A stretch of 64,000 nucleotides of DNA from Gemmobacter aquaticus (lineage in GTDB: Bacteria > Pseudomonadota > Alphaproteobacteria > Rhodobacterales > Rhodobacteraceae): NCBI RefSeq assembly GCF_007859075.1, contig NZ_VOAK01000022.1, forward strand, positions 220,323 to 284,322. The letters are read 5' to 3'. The position numbers and the translations under genes are program-made. Below are positions 1 to 9,199 of the stretch, piece by piece. Positions within the stretch are counted from its first letter, which is position 1, and each line of letters opens with the position of its first letter. The notes under the pieces are model-generated. The model was not told the origin of the DNA. It did not search any database and worked only from the letters and a program-made list of their open reading frames with translations.

Positions 1-141
1 CTGAATGCGGGACCGGAAGTAAGTCTCGTCTCGACTGACTTGCGGGTCTTTCGCAAGAACCGCCATCTGCCGATCTTGCGTGCGCTTCAGGAAGGTCCAC
101 CCGGAGTAGCCTGAAAGTGGAAGGGAAACGCTGTAGGTCAT
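1..141 (-). CDS. DUF1217 flagellar protein, N-terminal fragment (cut by window edge)
   Basis: Only the first 47 codons are inside the window. The ATG at 141-139 overlaps the flbT stop (ATGA), so the gene is coupled to flbT. The visible start reads MTYSVSLPLSGYSGWTFLKR, followed by a Q-rich stretch and an RDETYF motif. This Gly-Tyr-x-Gly-Trp-x-Phe-Leu-x-Arg-Thr opening with a later RD-x-x-YF is what I associate with the DUF1217 family, which in alphaproteobacteria is encoded in flagellar clusters. Position directly behind flaF-flbT supports a flagellar role. The biochemical role is not established. Confidence 0.7.
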   Translation of the reverse strand, partial: MTYSVSLPLSGYSGWTFLKRTQDRQMAVLAKDPQVSRDETYFRSRIQ

Positions 142-542
142 GTCGGATGCGCAGCCATCAGGCGTTCTTCACGCGGCAGCAGTCCGCGCAGCGATTTCAG
201 CACCTGATAATGCTGGTCGTCGAGCACGGCCCTCGTGGCTTCGGCCAGACAGGCGCGGCTGTCGGAGTCGGTCAGAACCTGGCTTAGTTGTTCGATGCCG
301 CGCAGAAGTTGCAGCCGCGCTTCGGCAGGGACGGCATCTCCGGATAGAACAAGCTGTGCGATGTAGCAGACGCGCCGGACCGGGGTATTGACCTCTTCCG
401 GGTGGATCGCATCACGCAGGCGCAGGATGTTGGCATTGGGACTTTTGATCGACAGGCGCGACCGCCTCTCGCCGTTCTCGATCACCGCGCCATTGATCAG
501 GACACGCTCATGTGGCCCGAGTTTGAGAACGAGGCCCGTCAT
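138..542 (-). CDS. flbT: Flagellar biosynthesis repressor FlbT
   Basis: 134-residue protein of the FlbT family, a post-transcriptional regulator that in Caulobacter binds the flagellin mRNA leader and limits flagellin synthesis until the hook is complete. The family opening is visible (MTGLVLKLGPHERVLINGAV, then a block rich in basic residues and LRLRDAI). It overlaps flaF by 4 nt upstream and a DUF1217 gene by 4 nt downstream, and flagellin is encoded just upstream on the same strand. This is the usual fliC-flaF-flbT order in Rhodobacteraceae. It acts in the cytoplasm. Confidence 0.93.
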   Translation of the reverse strand: MTGLVLKLGPHERVLINGAVIENGERRSRLSIKSPNANILRLRDAIHPEEVNTPVRRVCYIAQLVLSGDAVPAEARLQLLRGIEQLSQVLTDSDSRACLAEATRAVLDDQHYQVLKSLRGLLPREERLMAAHPT

Positions 543-916
543 TGCCTTGCCCCCTCACCACGCAGGCCGCGCATGATGGCCGTGTTGATGTCGATCAGCG
601 CCGAGAGGTCGGCTGCGCCCTTCAAGGCCTTGTGGCTGTGCAGGCGCGTGAACTCGCCGAGGTAAGTAAGACGCGCCCGCAACTCGCTTGGCAGGCCATT
701 TCCCGGGCGCGAGACATCTGCCGACAAGACCCGCCAGAGACGCATGTTGTCATGCACGGCGCGAGCGAAGCCCGGCATGTCATCTGCAGGCGCGGCATTC
801 GCCTGTTTCATCTGGCGCGTCACGCGGGCAAACACCTCGTATTCGACCTGGCGCGCGGACCGTTCGCGAGATGTCGCCCCGTCATAGGCGGCGCGCGCGG
901 AAAGGTTCGTGGTCAT
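539..916 (-). CDS. flaF: Flagellar biosynthesis regulator FlaF
   Basis: 125-residue FlaF-family protein. FlaF is needed for flagellin synthesis or secretion in alphaproteobacteria and works with FlbT; in Caulobacter it acts as a flagellin secretion factor. The sequence shows the family pattern near the N terminus (RAAYDGATSRERSARQVEYE, then FARVTRQM) and an all-helical composition. It lies 70 bp behind the flagellin gene and overlaps flbT by 4 nt, so a fliC-flaF-flbT transcript is likely. Confidence 0.92.
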   Translation of the reverse strand: MTTNLSARAAYDGATSRERSARQVEYEVFARVTRQMKQANAAPADDMPGFARAVHDNMRLWRVLSADVSRPGNGLPSELRARLTYLGEFTRLHSHKALKGAADLSALIDINTAIMRGLRGEGARQ

Positions 917-986
917 GGGTCAGTCCCCTGAAAGCTGAGGTTCGTGGGGTGCCCGTGGCGCGCGATCACGCCACGGGCCAGCGTGC

Positions 987-2267
987 TCAGCGGAACAGCG
1001 ACATGATGTTCTGCGGCGCCTGGTTGGCGATCGACAGAGCCTGAACACCCAACTGTTGCTGGGTCTGCAGGGCCTGCAGCCGTGCCGATGCCTCTTCCAT
1101 GTCGGCATCGACCATGGAACCAATGCCGGTGGTCAGCGCATCCGACATCTTCGAGACAAAGTCCGATTGGGTCTCAAGCCGCGTCTCGACCGAACCGAAG
1201 GCCGAGGAGGCATCGGTCGCCGCCTGGATCATCGTCTCGACCGAGGCGAGCGCCGCCGCAGCACCCGCGTCACTCGTCACGTTCATCGTCTCAAGCCCTG
1301 ACAATGCGCCGGCGCCACGGGTTGCCGTGAATTCAACCCCATGATTCGTCTCGTTCGACAGATTGGTCACGGTCAGTTCCCCTGCCGTTCCAATATCCAG
1401 CGAGAACTTCGACGAATCGAGCCCGTTGGAGGTCAGCGAGTTCTTGAGCCCCGCCAGGATCGCATCTTCGGTGTCGCCAGCCTTCACCGAGTAGGTGCCC
1501 TCGACCGTGCCAATGCGCAGACGCATGGTATCGCCTTCGATCAGGCCGGTGTTCAGCGCCGGATCGGCTGCCGCATCGGTGCTGGCAAGCGCCGTGCCAC
1601 CTCCCTGAAGGGCCAGACCTGTCAGGGTGATCGCATCGTTCGCGCCACCCGATGCCGTCAGCGCGAGGGCGCCGATGCTGGGGTTCGCACCATCCAGCGT
1701 TGCGCCAATAGTGCCCGTCAGCGTGACGCCCTGTTCGGTTGAAAGGTTCTGTGCATCGACACCGATATAGCTCGCCGTCACCGTGCCATCGCTGTCGCGA
1801 TCCAGCGAGGCAAGCACGTTCACCCCGGTTTCACCGTTGACGTTGGTATTGGCTGTGGTGCCGTTCACCAGATTGAGGCCGTTGTATTGCGCCGCGCCGA
1901 CGACCGACTTGATCTGCTTGGTCATCGATTCGATTTCGGTCTGCAGCTTGGCGCGGTCGACGTTCTGCTCTTGTGCCGAGATGATGGTCTTCTTCATGTT
2001 CGTCAGCAGCGAGGTCACCGACTCGGATGCCTGACGGGCCACCGACACGGTCGATGAGCCAAGATCGAGGCTGTCTCCGATCGCGTCAAAGCCTTGAACA
2101 TCCGATTCCATGACCTTGGAGATCGCCCAGACGGCGGCGTTGTCCTTGGCAGTGGCCACGGTCTTTCCAGTGGAGATTTCGCTCTGGACCTTGTTCAGGC
2201 CGCTGTTGATGCCCTTCAGCGTTTGCAGGGCGACCATCGCGCTGGTGTTGGTGAGAATGGACGACAT
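987..2267 (-). CDS. fliC: Flagellin
   Basis: 426-residue flagellin, the filament subunit exported by the flagellar type III apparatus. The conserved N-terminal D0/D1 helices (MSSILTNTSAMVALQTLKGI, then SEISTGKTVATAKDNAA) and the C-terminal coiled region (TQQQLGVQALSIANQAPQNI, ending in LFR) are both intact. The middle (about residues 145-340) is the variable Thr/Gly/Ala-rich surface domain. A good ribosome site (GAAAGGAA) sits about 8 nt before the ATG. No paralogue lies in the window. I saw no convincing sigma-28 or sigma-54 promoter in the 200 bp upstream. Confidence 0.95.
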   Translation of the reverse strand: MSSILTNTSAMVALQTLKGINSGLNKVQSEISTGKTVATAKDNAAVWAISKVMESDVQGFDAIGDSLDLGSSTVSVARQASESVTSLLTNMKKTIISAQEQNVDRAKLQTEIESMTKQIKSVVGAAQYNGLNLVNGTTANTNVNGETGVNVLASLDRDSDGTVTASYIGVDAQNLSTEQGVTLTGTIGATLDGANPSIGALALTASGGANDAITLTGLALQGGGTALASTDAAADPALNTGLIEGDTMRLRIGTVEGTYSVKAGDTEDAILAGLKNSLTSNGLDSSKFSLDIGTAGELTVTNLSNETNHGVEFTATRGAGALSGLETMNVTSDAGAAAALASVETMIQAATDASSAFGSVETRLETQSDFVSKMSDALTTGIGSMVDADMEEASARLQALQTQQQLGVQALSIANQAPQNIMSLFR

Positions 2268-2469
2268 TTCATGTTCCTTTCAATGCGCCGAGGGCATGCC
2301 TGCGGCGATCTCTGCCTTGTGGCTGTTGCGGCTTTCTCGCCCTGCGGAGCGTCTGTTCGGTTCCGCGCCAACCCGGTCGGGATGCCCTTCGATTGATGCC
2401 CGCCAACCGCTAACAGATCGCTAAGGCACAAGCGGCAGCGCCATCCAGATGCGTGGCATTTGAGACAGA

Positions 2470-2802
2470 TCAGAAACGCTTTGCGAGGATCTGACCTTGC
2501 GCCATCGTGGCGCCCAGTCTGCCGCGGCGATCATAGAAACTCTGCCCCGCCAGAACGCGCTCGATCTCGGCCAGGCGACGCTTGGCGCTGCGCAATCCGC
2601 GTCCGCTTGCCTGCAGCAACGGGCGTATGTCTTCCGCGCGCGAGGCAAGCCTGCGTCGATCCGCCGTTGTCAGGGTTGCGGTGGGGGTCACTTCTGCCAG
2701 CCGGGCTTCGATGGTTTCCAGCCTTGTCAGGTCACCGGTCAGCAGCGCCTTGTGCAGATCATCAAGCAGCCCTGCGATTGCGCGCGCGCCGTCAGTTTTC
2801 AT
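2470..2802 (-). CDS. Small FlgN-like flagellar protein
   Basis: 110 residues, almost entirely helical, with LLDDLHKALLTGDLTRLETI near the N terminus and a basic C terminus. Size, helix pattern and position directly behind a rod-binding (FlgJ-N-like) gene, which it overlaps by 11 nt, fit the FlgN group of export chaperones for hook-associated proteins. The similarity I can see is in pattern only, so this may be another small flagellar protein. It is probably translated from the same mRNA as the gene upstream, and the flagellin gene follows about 200 bp further on. Confidence 0.6.
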   Translation of the reverse strand: MKTDGARAIAGLLDDLHKALLTGDLTRLETIEARLAEVTPTATLTTADRRRLASRAEDIRPLLQASGRGLRSAKRRLAEIERVLAGQSFYDRRGRLGATMAQGQILAKRF

Positions 2803-3097
2803 TGCCCTCTGCCCCCTTCATCGCCTCGAAAATTGACTCTGCAAGACCCAGGCCGCCGTGCTGGGCGATAGCGTTCGCCTGTTCGCGCCGCAGGAACGAT
2901 GCGAACTGCTCTTCCCCGATCCCGCCGGTCATCGCGCCCTGCGCCTCGGCGACGCCGGCATGGGCCAGCATCTCGGCGAGAAATGCCGCCTCCAGCTCTT
3001 GCGCCTTGTGACGCATCCGGGATTCGCGCTGGTCGGCTGTGGCCTGTGTGGTCGTGGGGGCCGGAAGGCTGGTCGGGATCATCATCTGCGTCTCCAT
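2792..3097 (-). CDS. Rod-binding protein (FlgJ N-terminal domain type)
   Basis: 101 residues from the ATG at 3097; an in-frame ATG at 3151 would add 18 residues, and neither has a strong ribosome site. The sequence QELEAAFLAEMLAHAGVAEA followed by GEEQFASFLRREQANAIAQH matches the rod-binding domain of FlgJ. The muramidase domain of full-length FlgJ is absent, as is common in alphaproteobacteria. It should act in the periplasm during rod assembly. The gene diverges from fliK, and the start regions lie under 90 bp apart. Confidence 0.8.
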   Translation of the reverse strand: METQMMIPTSLPAPTTTQATADQRESRMRHKAQELEAAFLAEMLAHAGVAEAQGAMTGGIGEEQFASFLRREQANAIAQHGGLGLAESIFEAMKGAEGNEN

Positions 3098-3180
3098 GGC
3101 TGATTTCGGCAGTCTGGCTGCAGGTGGGTAAACACTCGGTAACTCATTCATCCGAGACTGCCGGTATCGCTGACCGGAGC

Positions 3181-4332
3181 ATGCCGCCGATGATTCCCGC
3201 CCTTGATGCCATGGCCGCCATCTTGCCCAAGCCTGTAGCCGCGCCTGCCCTGTTGGGCGATGGCACCTTTGCGGCACTTCTGCCGCTTGAGGGCGAGGCG
3301 GTTGAAGAGGATGAGGCGACCGAACCTCTATCTGCCGAGACATGCCCGCCGCTGGTCGCAGCGCAGATCCTGCTTATGCCGCCGCCAGCCCAGTTGCCCG
3401 ATTCCGGTGACGCGATGATGGCAGAGGTACCGGGCAAGCCCGGTACAATGCCGGGTGCGCCGTCTGTGTCCCTGACTTCTGCCGTGCCTGGGGCTACAGC
3501 GGCCGAGCCGGAACTGGTCGGGATCGCCGCTGATCCACACTCATCAGAAAAGGTAGCTATACCTGATTCTGCCCTCAATACGCCGAAAGATGCCTTGGCC
3601 GAGGTCCGCGCCCGGCACCTGCCCCCGCAGACCGCAGAGCGCGCCGAGTCCGCCGGGCGCATATTGTTTGAGGGTCGGCATCTGGCGTTCATGCCGCAAG
3701 AATCGGGTGCGGCGCTTGCCGGTGGGGGTGCTGCACGCTCTGACGGATCGGTTGAGACGGCAGAAAGCTCCGAGGTCGCGTCCTTCGGGATGCCCGATGA
3801 TGCCAGGCCTGCCCCGACCGAAGCGTCGGCGCCATCGAGCGGTGCCATTCTTGCGGTGCGGGCTGAAGGGGTCGACCGATCCGCGCCACCGCCCGTTGCC
3901 TCGCAGATCCGGCGCGCTGTGCAATCTGCACTGCCCGCTCCCGTCGTAACCCATTCCCTCGATGTCGCGTCGGGGCAGGTAACGGACCGGCAGATCGAAC
4001 TTCGCCTTGATCCGGCGGAACTGGGCGCGGTCTCCATCGTTCTTCAGGGCAACGAAGATTCGCTGGTCGTGCGAATCACGGCCGAGCGGCCCGATACGCT
4101 TGATCTGATGCGCCGCAATTCGGATCAGTTGCTGGCAGAGTTGCGCGCGGCCGGAATCGGCGATGCGCAGATGAGCTTTGATATGGGGCGTGACCCGTCC
4201 CACACGAACCGGTCTGCTGCGGAAGCTGCGATTATGGATGCACTGGAAGAGATGCCTCCGGGCCCGGTGACATCGACGTTGCAATCGGCGCCGATCCCGG
4301 CAGGCGACACGGGCCTATGCATCCGAGTTTGA
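3181..4332 (+). CDS. fliK: Flagellar hook-length control protein FliK
   Basis: 383 residues from the ATG at 3181; an ATG at 3190 is an equally possible start, since GGAG lies just before both. The first 260 residues are Ala/Pro/Ser-rich and of low complexity, as in other FliK proteins, where this part measures the hook. Residues about 270-335 form the C-terminal hook-length control domain (RQIELRLDPAELGAVSIVLQ, then LLAELRAAGIGDAQMSFD), which switches export specificity at FlhB. The 3' end is followed at once by flgD. Confidence 0.88.
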   Translation: MPPMIPALDAMAAILPKPVAAPALLGDGTFAALLPLEGEAVEEDEATEPLSAETCPPLVAAQILLMPPPAQLPDSGDAMMAEVPGKPGTMPGAPSVSLTSAVPGATAAEPELVGIAADPHSSEKVAIPDSALNTPKDALAEVRARHLPPQTAERAESAGRILFEGRHLAFMPQESGAALAGGGAARSDGSVETAESSEVASFGMPDDARPAPTEASAPSSGAILAVRAEGVDRSAPPPVASQIRRAVQSALPAPVVTHSLDVASGQVTDRQIELRLDPAELGAVSIVLQGNEDSLVVRITAERPDTLDLMRRNSDQLLAELRAAGIGDAQMSFDMGRDPSHTNRSAAEAAIMDALEEMPPGPVTSTLQSAPIPAGDTGLCIRV

Positions 4333-4343
4333 AGGGACAGCAC

Positions 4344-4997
4344 ATGCAGATCAGCAGCGCATCCAGCGCCACCCAGACCACCGCCAGCGGCACCACCGGC
4401 TCCAGTTCACTGACGTCGGATTTCCAGACCTTCCTGCGCCTGATGACCACGCAGATGCAGGAACAGGATCCCCTGTCGCCGATGGACAGCACACAGTTCC
4501 TGTCGCAACTCGCCAGCTTCTCTGCGGTCGAGCAGCAGACTCTGACCAACAGCCAACTCTCGGCACTGAACATGCAGATCGGCGCACTTGGCCTTGCGCA
4601 GGCGGCGTCCTGGGTCGGAAGCGAGGCGCGCGCGGTGATGCCGGCGCTTGTCGAAGGGGGAACGCCGATTCCGATCCTGCCGCAGATCGCAGATGGGGCG
4701 GACCGGGCTGTCCTTGTCGTCACGGACGAGGATGGAATGGTGGTCAACCGGATTGACCTGCCCGTTGACGCCGAGAGCTATCACTGGACCCCGTCCGACA
4801 TGACTGGGGGCGCCCTGCCGGACGGGCTTTATGATCTGACCGTCGAGAACTATCGCGACGGCACGCAACTCGACACGACCGCGGTTCAGCTTTACGGCCA
4901 GATCACCGAAGTGCAGGGTCTGGCGGGCGATCTGACGGTCATCTTTGATGGCGGACGCGAGGTGCCGATGGCCGAAGTTTCGGCAATTCGGGCCTGA
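4344..4997 (+). CDS. flgD: Flagellar hook assembly (capping) protein FlgD
   Basis: 217 residues. I place the start at 4344 because GAAGGGA lies 6 nt before it; the upstream in-frame ATG (4317) is inside fliK and has no ribosome site. The N-terminal FlgD signature is clear (DFQTFLRLMTTQMQEQDPLS, MDSTQFLSQLASFSAVEQQ). The C-terminal half carries the FLG/Ig-like part (WTPSDMTGGALPDGLYDLTV). FlgD caps the growing hook and is discarded when it is finished. It is encoded 11 bp behind fliK. Confidence 0.95.
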   Translation: MQISSASSATQTTASGTTGSSSLTSDFQTFLRLMTTQMQEQDPLSPMDSTQFLSQLASFSAVEQQTLTNSQLSALNMQIGALGLAQAASWVGSEARAVMPALVEGGTPIPILPQIADGADRAVLVVTDEDGMVVNRIDLPVDAESYHWTPSDMTGGALPDGLYDLTVENYRDGTQLDTTAVQLYGQITEVQGLAGDLTVIFDGGREVPMAEVSAIRA

Positions 4998-5105
4998 CCT
5001 ATCGGGTGTCGCATTCACGCTTGCCCGGTCGGGGGGCCGCAACTAACGTCTGCCGCCATGACGATCTGCCGCGCCTCCCTTCTCCGTTCCCGTCCGCGTT
5101 CCGCC

Positions 5106-5924
5106 ATGGGCAACGCGAACGAGGAACAGGCGCATGCAAGCCAGCCGGATCCTGCGTTGGTGCGGGAACTGTCTGCCGCGCTGTCCCTTCCGCTCAGGGA
5201 TTGGAGGCCGCTGGCGGGGGGGCGGTCCAACCGGGTCTGGCGGTCGGACGATGTGGTGCTGAAGCAGGTGCTTCCTGATACCGGGACGCCGCTCTTCCCG
5301 AACGACCCGAGGGCTGAGGTTGCGGCGCTTCGTGCCCTGTCGCCACTGTTGGTGCCGCAGCTTCTGGCCGAGGGGGCGGGTTGGTTTGCCTATGCGCATG
5401 TCCCCGGACGGGCGTGGACCAATGACCCAGGCCCCGTCGCACGCCTGCTGGCAGAGGTCCATGCGACCCCCGCGCCCAAAGGCATGCGGCTTCTTCCGAT
5501 GGGTGGGCAAGCCATCGCCGAACAGGCGCGGGGCTTTGGCGCGACCGGCCTGCCGGAATGCCCGGTGATCGACGATCCCGGCCCGACATGCCGGGCGCTG
5601 GTGCATGGCGATCCGGTGCCAGCAAACATCGTCGTCGCGGCTGAGGGGCTGCGGCTGATCGACTGGCAATGCCCCGGCCTGGGCGATCCGGTCGACGATC
5701 TGGCGCTGTTTCTGTCGCCTGCGATGCAGGTCCTCTATCGCGGCCGGCCCTTGACGGCAGAAGAGGGCGCGGCTTTCCTTGACGCCTATCCGAACCGCAC
5801 GACCGTTGAACGCTACCTGCGACTGGCGCCCCTGCTGGGTTGGCGCATCGCCGCGCATTGCGCATTGCGCGCGGCACGCGGTGACCAAGGATACGCCGAG
5901 GCGCTACGGCTGCAACTCGCCTAG
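5106..5924 (+). CDS. Aminoglycoside/choline-kinase-like phosphotransferase
   Basis: 272 residues from the ATG at 5106; an earlier in-frame ATG (5058) adds 16 non-conserved-looking residues, and neither has a clear ribosome site. The kinase-like core is visible: a Gly-containing nucleotide loop (LAGGRSNRVWR), a lysine (VVLKQVL), the Brenner motif HGDPVPANIV near residue 167, and DWQ near 186 in place of DFG. These mark the APH/choline kinase superfamily. The substrate cannot be told from sequence; sugars, choline or aminoglycosides are all possible. Its stop codon shares a CTAG with the stop of ubiB on the other strand. Confidence 0.78.
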   Translation: MGNANEEQAHASQPDPALVRELSAALSLPLRDWRPLAGGRSNRVWRSDDVVLKQVLPDTGTPLFPNDPRAEVAALRALSPLLVPQLLAEGAGWFAYAHVPGRAWTNDPGPVARLLAEVHATPAPKGMRLLPMGGQAIAEQARGFGATGLPECPVIDDPGPTCRALVHGDPVPANIVVAAEGLRLIDWQCPGLGDPVDDLALFLSPAMQVLYRGRPLTAEEGAAFLDAYPNRTTVERYLRLAPLLGWRIAAHCALRAARGDQGYAEALRLQLA

Positions 5925-7444
5925 AGCAGCGCGCCGATCAACACGCCGCAGCCGACCAATGCGCCCCCGCCGATCATCCACCAGACCGGATGGGGTTTCT
6001 GCTGCGGTGCGGGCGTGGTGGTCGTCTGCCGGATCAGTCGCGCTTCGACCATCCCGGGCAGGCGGGGGCCAAACCGGCCCAGAACCTGCGCTGTCAGCAC
6101 AAGATCCCGCAACAGGGCCCGAGGCCCGATATTGGTCTTGATGTAGTCCTCGACCACCGGGCGCGCGACCTGCCAGATGTTGATATGTGGGTCGAGACTG
6201 CGTGCGACCCCTTCGACCACGACCATGGTGCGCTGCAGAAGGATCAGCTCGGTCCGGGTCTCCATCCCGAATTTCTCGGTCACTTCGAAGAGGTAGGACA
6301 GCAGTCGCGCCATCGAGATGCGGCTGGCCTCCATACCGAAGATCGGCTCGCCAACCACCCGCAACGCGCGAGCGAATTCGTCGATGTCGCGGTCGGCAGG
6401 TACATAGCCGGCCTCGAAATGCACCTCGGCCACCCGGCGATAGTCCTTGCGGATGAAGCCAAACAGGATCTCGGCATAGACGCGGCGGGTATAGACGTCG
6501 AGCCGCCCCATGATGCCAAAGTCATAGGCAACCAGCGCGCCATCAGCGGCAACTTTGAGGTTACCCTGATGCATATCTGCGTGGAAGTAGCCATCGCGCA
6601 GGGCGTGTTGCAGGAAAAGCTGCAGCACCCGCTGGCCAAGCGCCACCCGGTCATGTCCGGCCGCATCCAGTGCGGCATTGTCGGCCAGCGCGATCCCCTC
6701 TGCCCAATCGATGGTCATTACCTGCCGCGAGGACAGCGCCCAGACCGGCTTTGGCACGCGAAGGCCCTCGTCCTGCGCGGTATTCGCGGCGAACTCGGCG
6801 GCGGCGGCGGCCTCAAGCCGCAGGTCCAGCTCGCCCATGACCACGCCCTCGAAGTGGCGGATCACCTCCATCGGGCGCAGCCGGCGCGAAGAGGGCGACA
6901 GCGTCTCGATCGCGCGGGCGGCGAAATAGAAGGCGTCGATGTCCTTGCGGAAGGCCCGCTCGATCCCCGGCCGCAGCACCTTGACGGCGACTTCCTCATC
7001 CGTGGTGGCAAGTCGCGCCCGATGCACCTGTGCAATCGAGGCGGCCGCGACGGGCTCGGAAAACTCGCTGAACAGCTGATCCACCGGCACCATCAACTCG
7101 GCCGCGATCGTGGCCTTGGCAACCTCAACCGGGAAAGGGGGCAGCTTGTCTTGCAGATACTTGAGCTGGTCCGCCATCTCCTCGCCCACGATATCGGGGC
7201 GGGTCGACAGGATCTGGCCGAATTTGATATAGGCGGGCCCAAGCGCCGTCAGCGCCCGCGTGATCGGGGGCAGCGCGGGGTCGCCCTTCAACCCCAGCCA
7301 TTTGAACGGCCAGCCCAGAATGCGCGCAACCGCCCGCAGGCGGGGTGGCGCGTCCATGGCCGCCAGCACCTGATTGATCGCACCGGTGCGCTCCATCGTG
7401 GCCAGAGTCCGGACCAGACGGATGATGTTGTGCGGCCCCCGCAT
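5921..7444 (-). CDS. ubiB: UbiB family ATPase/kinase-like protein for ubiquinone synthesis
   Basis: 507 residues. UbiB is an atypical protein kinase-like ATPase of the inner membrane, needed for ubiquinone synthesis. Visible motifs: KFGQ in YIKFGQILSTRPDIVGEEMA, the Ala-rich nucleotide loop AAASIAQVHRARLA, the catalytic-loop equivalent DMHQGNLKV, and DFG in VAYDFGIMGRLD. The C terminus has a hydrophobic segment (WWMIGGGALVGCGVLIGALL). It starts in the ubiE stop codon (TGATG), so the two are translationally coupled. Confidence 0.95.
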   Translation of the reverse strand: MRGPHNIIRLVRTLATMERTGAINQVLAAMDAPPRLRAVARILGWPFKWLGLKGDPALPPITRALTALGPAYIKFGQILSTRPDIVGEEMADQLKYLQDKLPPFPVEVAKATIAAELMVPVDQLFSEFSEPVAAASIAQVHRARLATTDEEVAVKVLRPGIERAFRKDIDAFYFAARAIETLSPSSRRLRPMEVIRHFEGVVMGELDLRLEAAAAAEFAANTAQDEGLRVPKPVWALSSRQVMTIDWAEGIALADNAALDAAGHDRVALGQRVLQLFLQHALRDGYFHADMHQGNLKVAADGALVAYDFGIMGRLDVYTRRVYAEILFGFIRKDYRRVAEVHFEAGYVPADRDIDEFARALRVVGEPIFGMEASRISMARLLSYLFEVTEKFGMETRTELILLQRTMVVVEGVARSLDPHINIWQVARPVVEDYIKTNIGPRALLRDLVLTAQVLGRFGPRLPGMVEARLIRQTTTTPAPQQKPHPVWWMIGGGALVGCGVLIGALL

Positions 7445-8202
7445 CAGATCTTCCAGCCCGAATGCAGCGCCGCGATGCCCATCGACAGGTTGCGATACTT
7501 GGCCTGCTGGAACCCGGCCTGACGGATCATGCCAAGAAACGTCTCCTGATCGGGAAACTTGCGGATGCTTTCGACCAGATACTGATAGCTGTCGCGGTCG
7601 CCCGCAATGATCTGGCCCATGACCGGGATCACATTGAAACTGTAAAGGTCATAAGCCTTTTGCATCAGGTCGTTCGGCAACTGGCTGAATTCCAGCACCA
7701 TAAGCCGCCCGCCCGGGCGCAACACGCGATAGGCCTCGTTCAGCGCGTCCTGAACGCGGGTCACGTTCCGGATTCCGAAGCTGATGGTGTAGACGTCGAA
7801 ACTGTTGGCGGGGAAGGGCAGGGCCATGGCATCGCCCACGACCCAGTCGAGATGTTCTGCCATGCGATCGGCCTCGGCGCGCTGGCGCCCCTCGACCAGC
7901 ATCGATTCCGTCATATCGAGCACCGTGGCATGGGCACCCGGCGCGCGTTTGAGATAGCGGAAGGAAACGTCACCGGTGCCGCCTGCCACATCAAGGAGTT
8001 TCGTTCCCGGCCGCGGGGCCAGCCAGTCCATCATCGCATCCTTCCAGATGCGGTGGATGCCCACGCTCATCACATCGTTCATGATGTCGTATTTGCTGGC
8101 GACGCGGGTGAAGACGCCGTGCACCATTCCGGCCTTTTCGGTCTCGTTCACGGTCTGAAAGCCGAAATGCGTGGTTTTATGTTCGTCAGTCATTGGCATC
8201 AT
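7444..8202 (-). CDS. ubiE: Ubiquinone/menaquinone C-methyltransferase UbiE
   Basis: 252 residues from the ATG at 8202, chosen because GGAAGGG lies about 8-14 nt upstream; starts at 8199 and 8193 are possible. It C-methylates the ubiquinone (or menaquinone) precursor using S-adenosylmethionine. UbiE hallmarks are visible: [20 protein letters not shown] near the N terminus, the SAM loop [12 protein letters not shown] (residues 69-80), and ISFGIRNV. Its last codon overlaps the ubiB start by 1 nt. It diverges from mutM across 83 bp. Confidence 0.96.
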   Translation of the reverse strand: MMPMTDEHKTTHFGFQTVNETEKAGMVHGVFTRVASKYDIMNDVMSVGIHRIWKDAMMDWLAPRPGTKLLDVAGGTGDVSFRYLKRAPGAHATVLDMTESMLVEGRQRAEADRMAEHLDWVVGDAMALPFPANSFDVYTISFGIRNVTRVQDALNEAYRVLRPGGRLMVLEFSQLPNDLMQKAYDLYSFNVIPVMGQIIAGDRDSYQYLVESIRKFPDQETFLGMIRQAGFQQAKYRNLSMGIAALHSGWKI

Positions 8203-8285
8203 CCGGGTCTTGCCCTTCCGGGCGTTGCACCTCTTATAGGGCGCAAAGCGGGCGCTGCAATGCGCCGATCTGTCCGGAGGACGCG

Positions 8286-9140
8286 ATGCCCGAATTGCCC
8301 GAGGTCGAAACCGTGCGCCGGGGGCTGGAACCGGTGATGACCGGCCGGCGTATCCTGCAGGCCGATGTGCGCCGCCCTGACCTGCGTTGGCCCTTTCCGC
8401 CGGGTATGGCCGAACGGCTGACCGGGGCGCATGTCGTCGCCCTGCGGCGGCGGTCGAAGTACATCCTCGCCGATCTTTCGACGGCCGAGACGCTGCTGAT
8501 CCATCTGGGCATGTCAGGGCGGCTTCTGATCTCGGGCGCGACACTGGGCTCATTCCATCATCCCCACCCCGCACCGGCCAAGCATGATCATGTCGTGCTG
8601 GATCTTGAGGGCGGCGCCCGCATCACCTTCAACGACGCCCGCCGCTTTGGTGCGATGGACCTGATGCCGACCGAAGGGGCAGGGGCGCATCCGCTGCTGT
8701 CTGCCCTGGGTCCCGAACCCATGGGCAACGACTTTCACGCGGCCTATCTGGCAGCACGCCTGCGGGGGCGCGCGACGCCCATCAAGACGGCGCTGCTGGA
8801 CCAGCATCTCGTGGCGGGGTTGGGCAACATCTACGTCTGCGAGGCGCTTTTCCGCGCAGGCATCCATCCCGCACGGCTGGCCCGTGACCTGACGGGCGCG
8901 GAGGTGGAGCGGCTGGTGCCCATCATCCGCGACGTGCTGGTGGACGCGATTGACGCGGGCGGCTCATCGCTAAAGGACTATCGACAGGCGGATGGCGAGC
9001 TTGGTTACTTCCAGCACAGCTTTCGCGTCTATGACCGTGAGGGGCAGGTTTGCGTCACGCCGGGCTGCGGTGCGATTGTGCAGCGTATCGTGCAGTCGGG
9101 ACGCTCCAGCTTCTTCTGCCCGTGCTGCCAGCCGCAATAG
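8286..9140 (+). CDS. mutM: Formamidopyrimidine-DNA glycosylase
   Basis: 284 residues. This bifunctional base-excision repair enzyme removes 8-oxoguanine and formamidopyrimidines and nicks the abasic site. The start is fixed by the catalytic N terminus [13 protein letters not shown] (Pro2 nucleophile, Glu3). The H2TH region ([20 protein letters not shown]) and the C-terminal zinc finger with two cysteine pairs (CVTPGC and CPCC) are intact. An in-frame ATG 93 nt upstream is excluded because it would hide Pro2. Confidence 0.97.
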   Translation: MPELPEVETVRRGLEPVMTGRRILQADVRRPDLRWPFPPGMAERLTGAHVVALRRRSKYILADLSTAETLLIHLGMSGRLLISGATLGSFHHPHPAPAKHDHVVLDLEGGARITFNDARRFGAMDLMPTEGAGAHPLLSALGPEPMGNDFHAAYLAARLRGRATPIKTALLDQHLVAGLGNIYVCEALFRAGIHPARLARDLTGAEVERLVPIIRDVLVDAIDAGGSSLKDYRQADGELGYFQHSFRVYDREGQVCVTPGCGAIVQRIVQSGRSSFFCPCCQPQ

Positions 9141-9199
9141 GTTTGCAAGCCCGAACCTAGCTGCTAGGAGTCTGGCCCAAAGAAGATTGGAGCCGCCTC

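Noticed and set aside
1..114. A plus-strand open frame at the left edge ending in TGA
   Set aside because: The minus strand over the same bases gives the DUF1217-like N terminus, coupled to flbT by ATGA, which explains the region better.
2268..2469. Sigma-54 promoter upstream of flagellin (a TGGCGC with a later CTTG on the minus strand)
   Set aside because: The GG to GC spacing of 10 nt needed for a -24/-12 promoter is not met. No clear sigma-28 site was found either.
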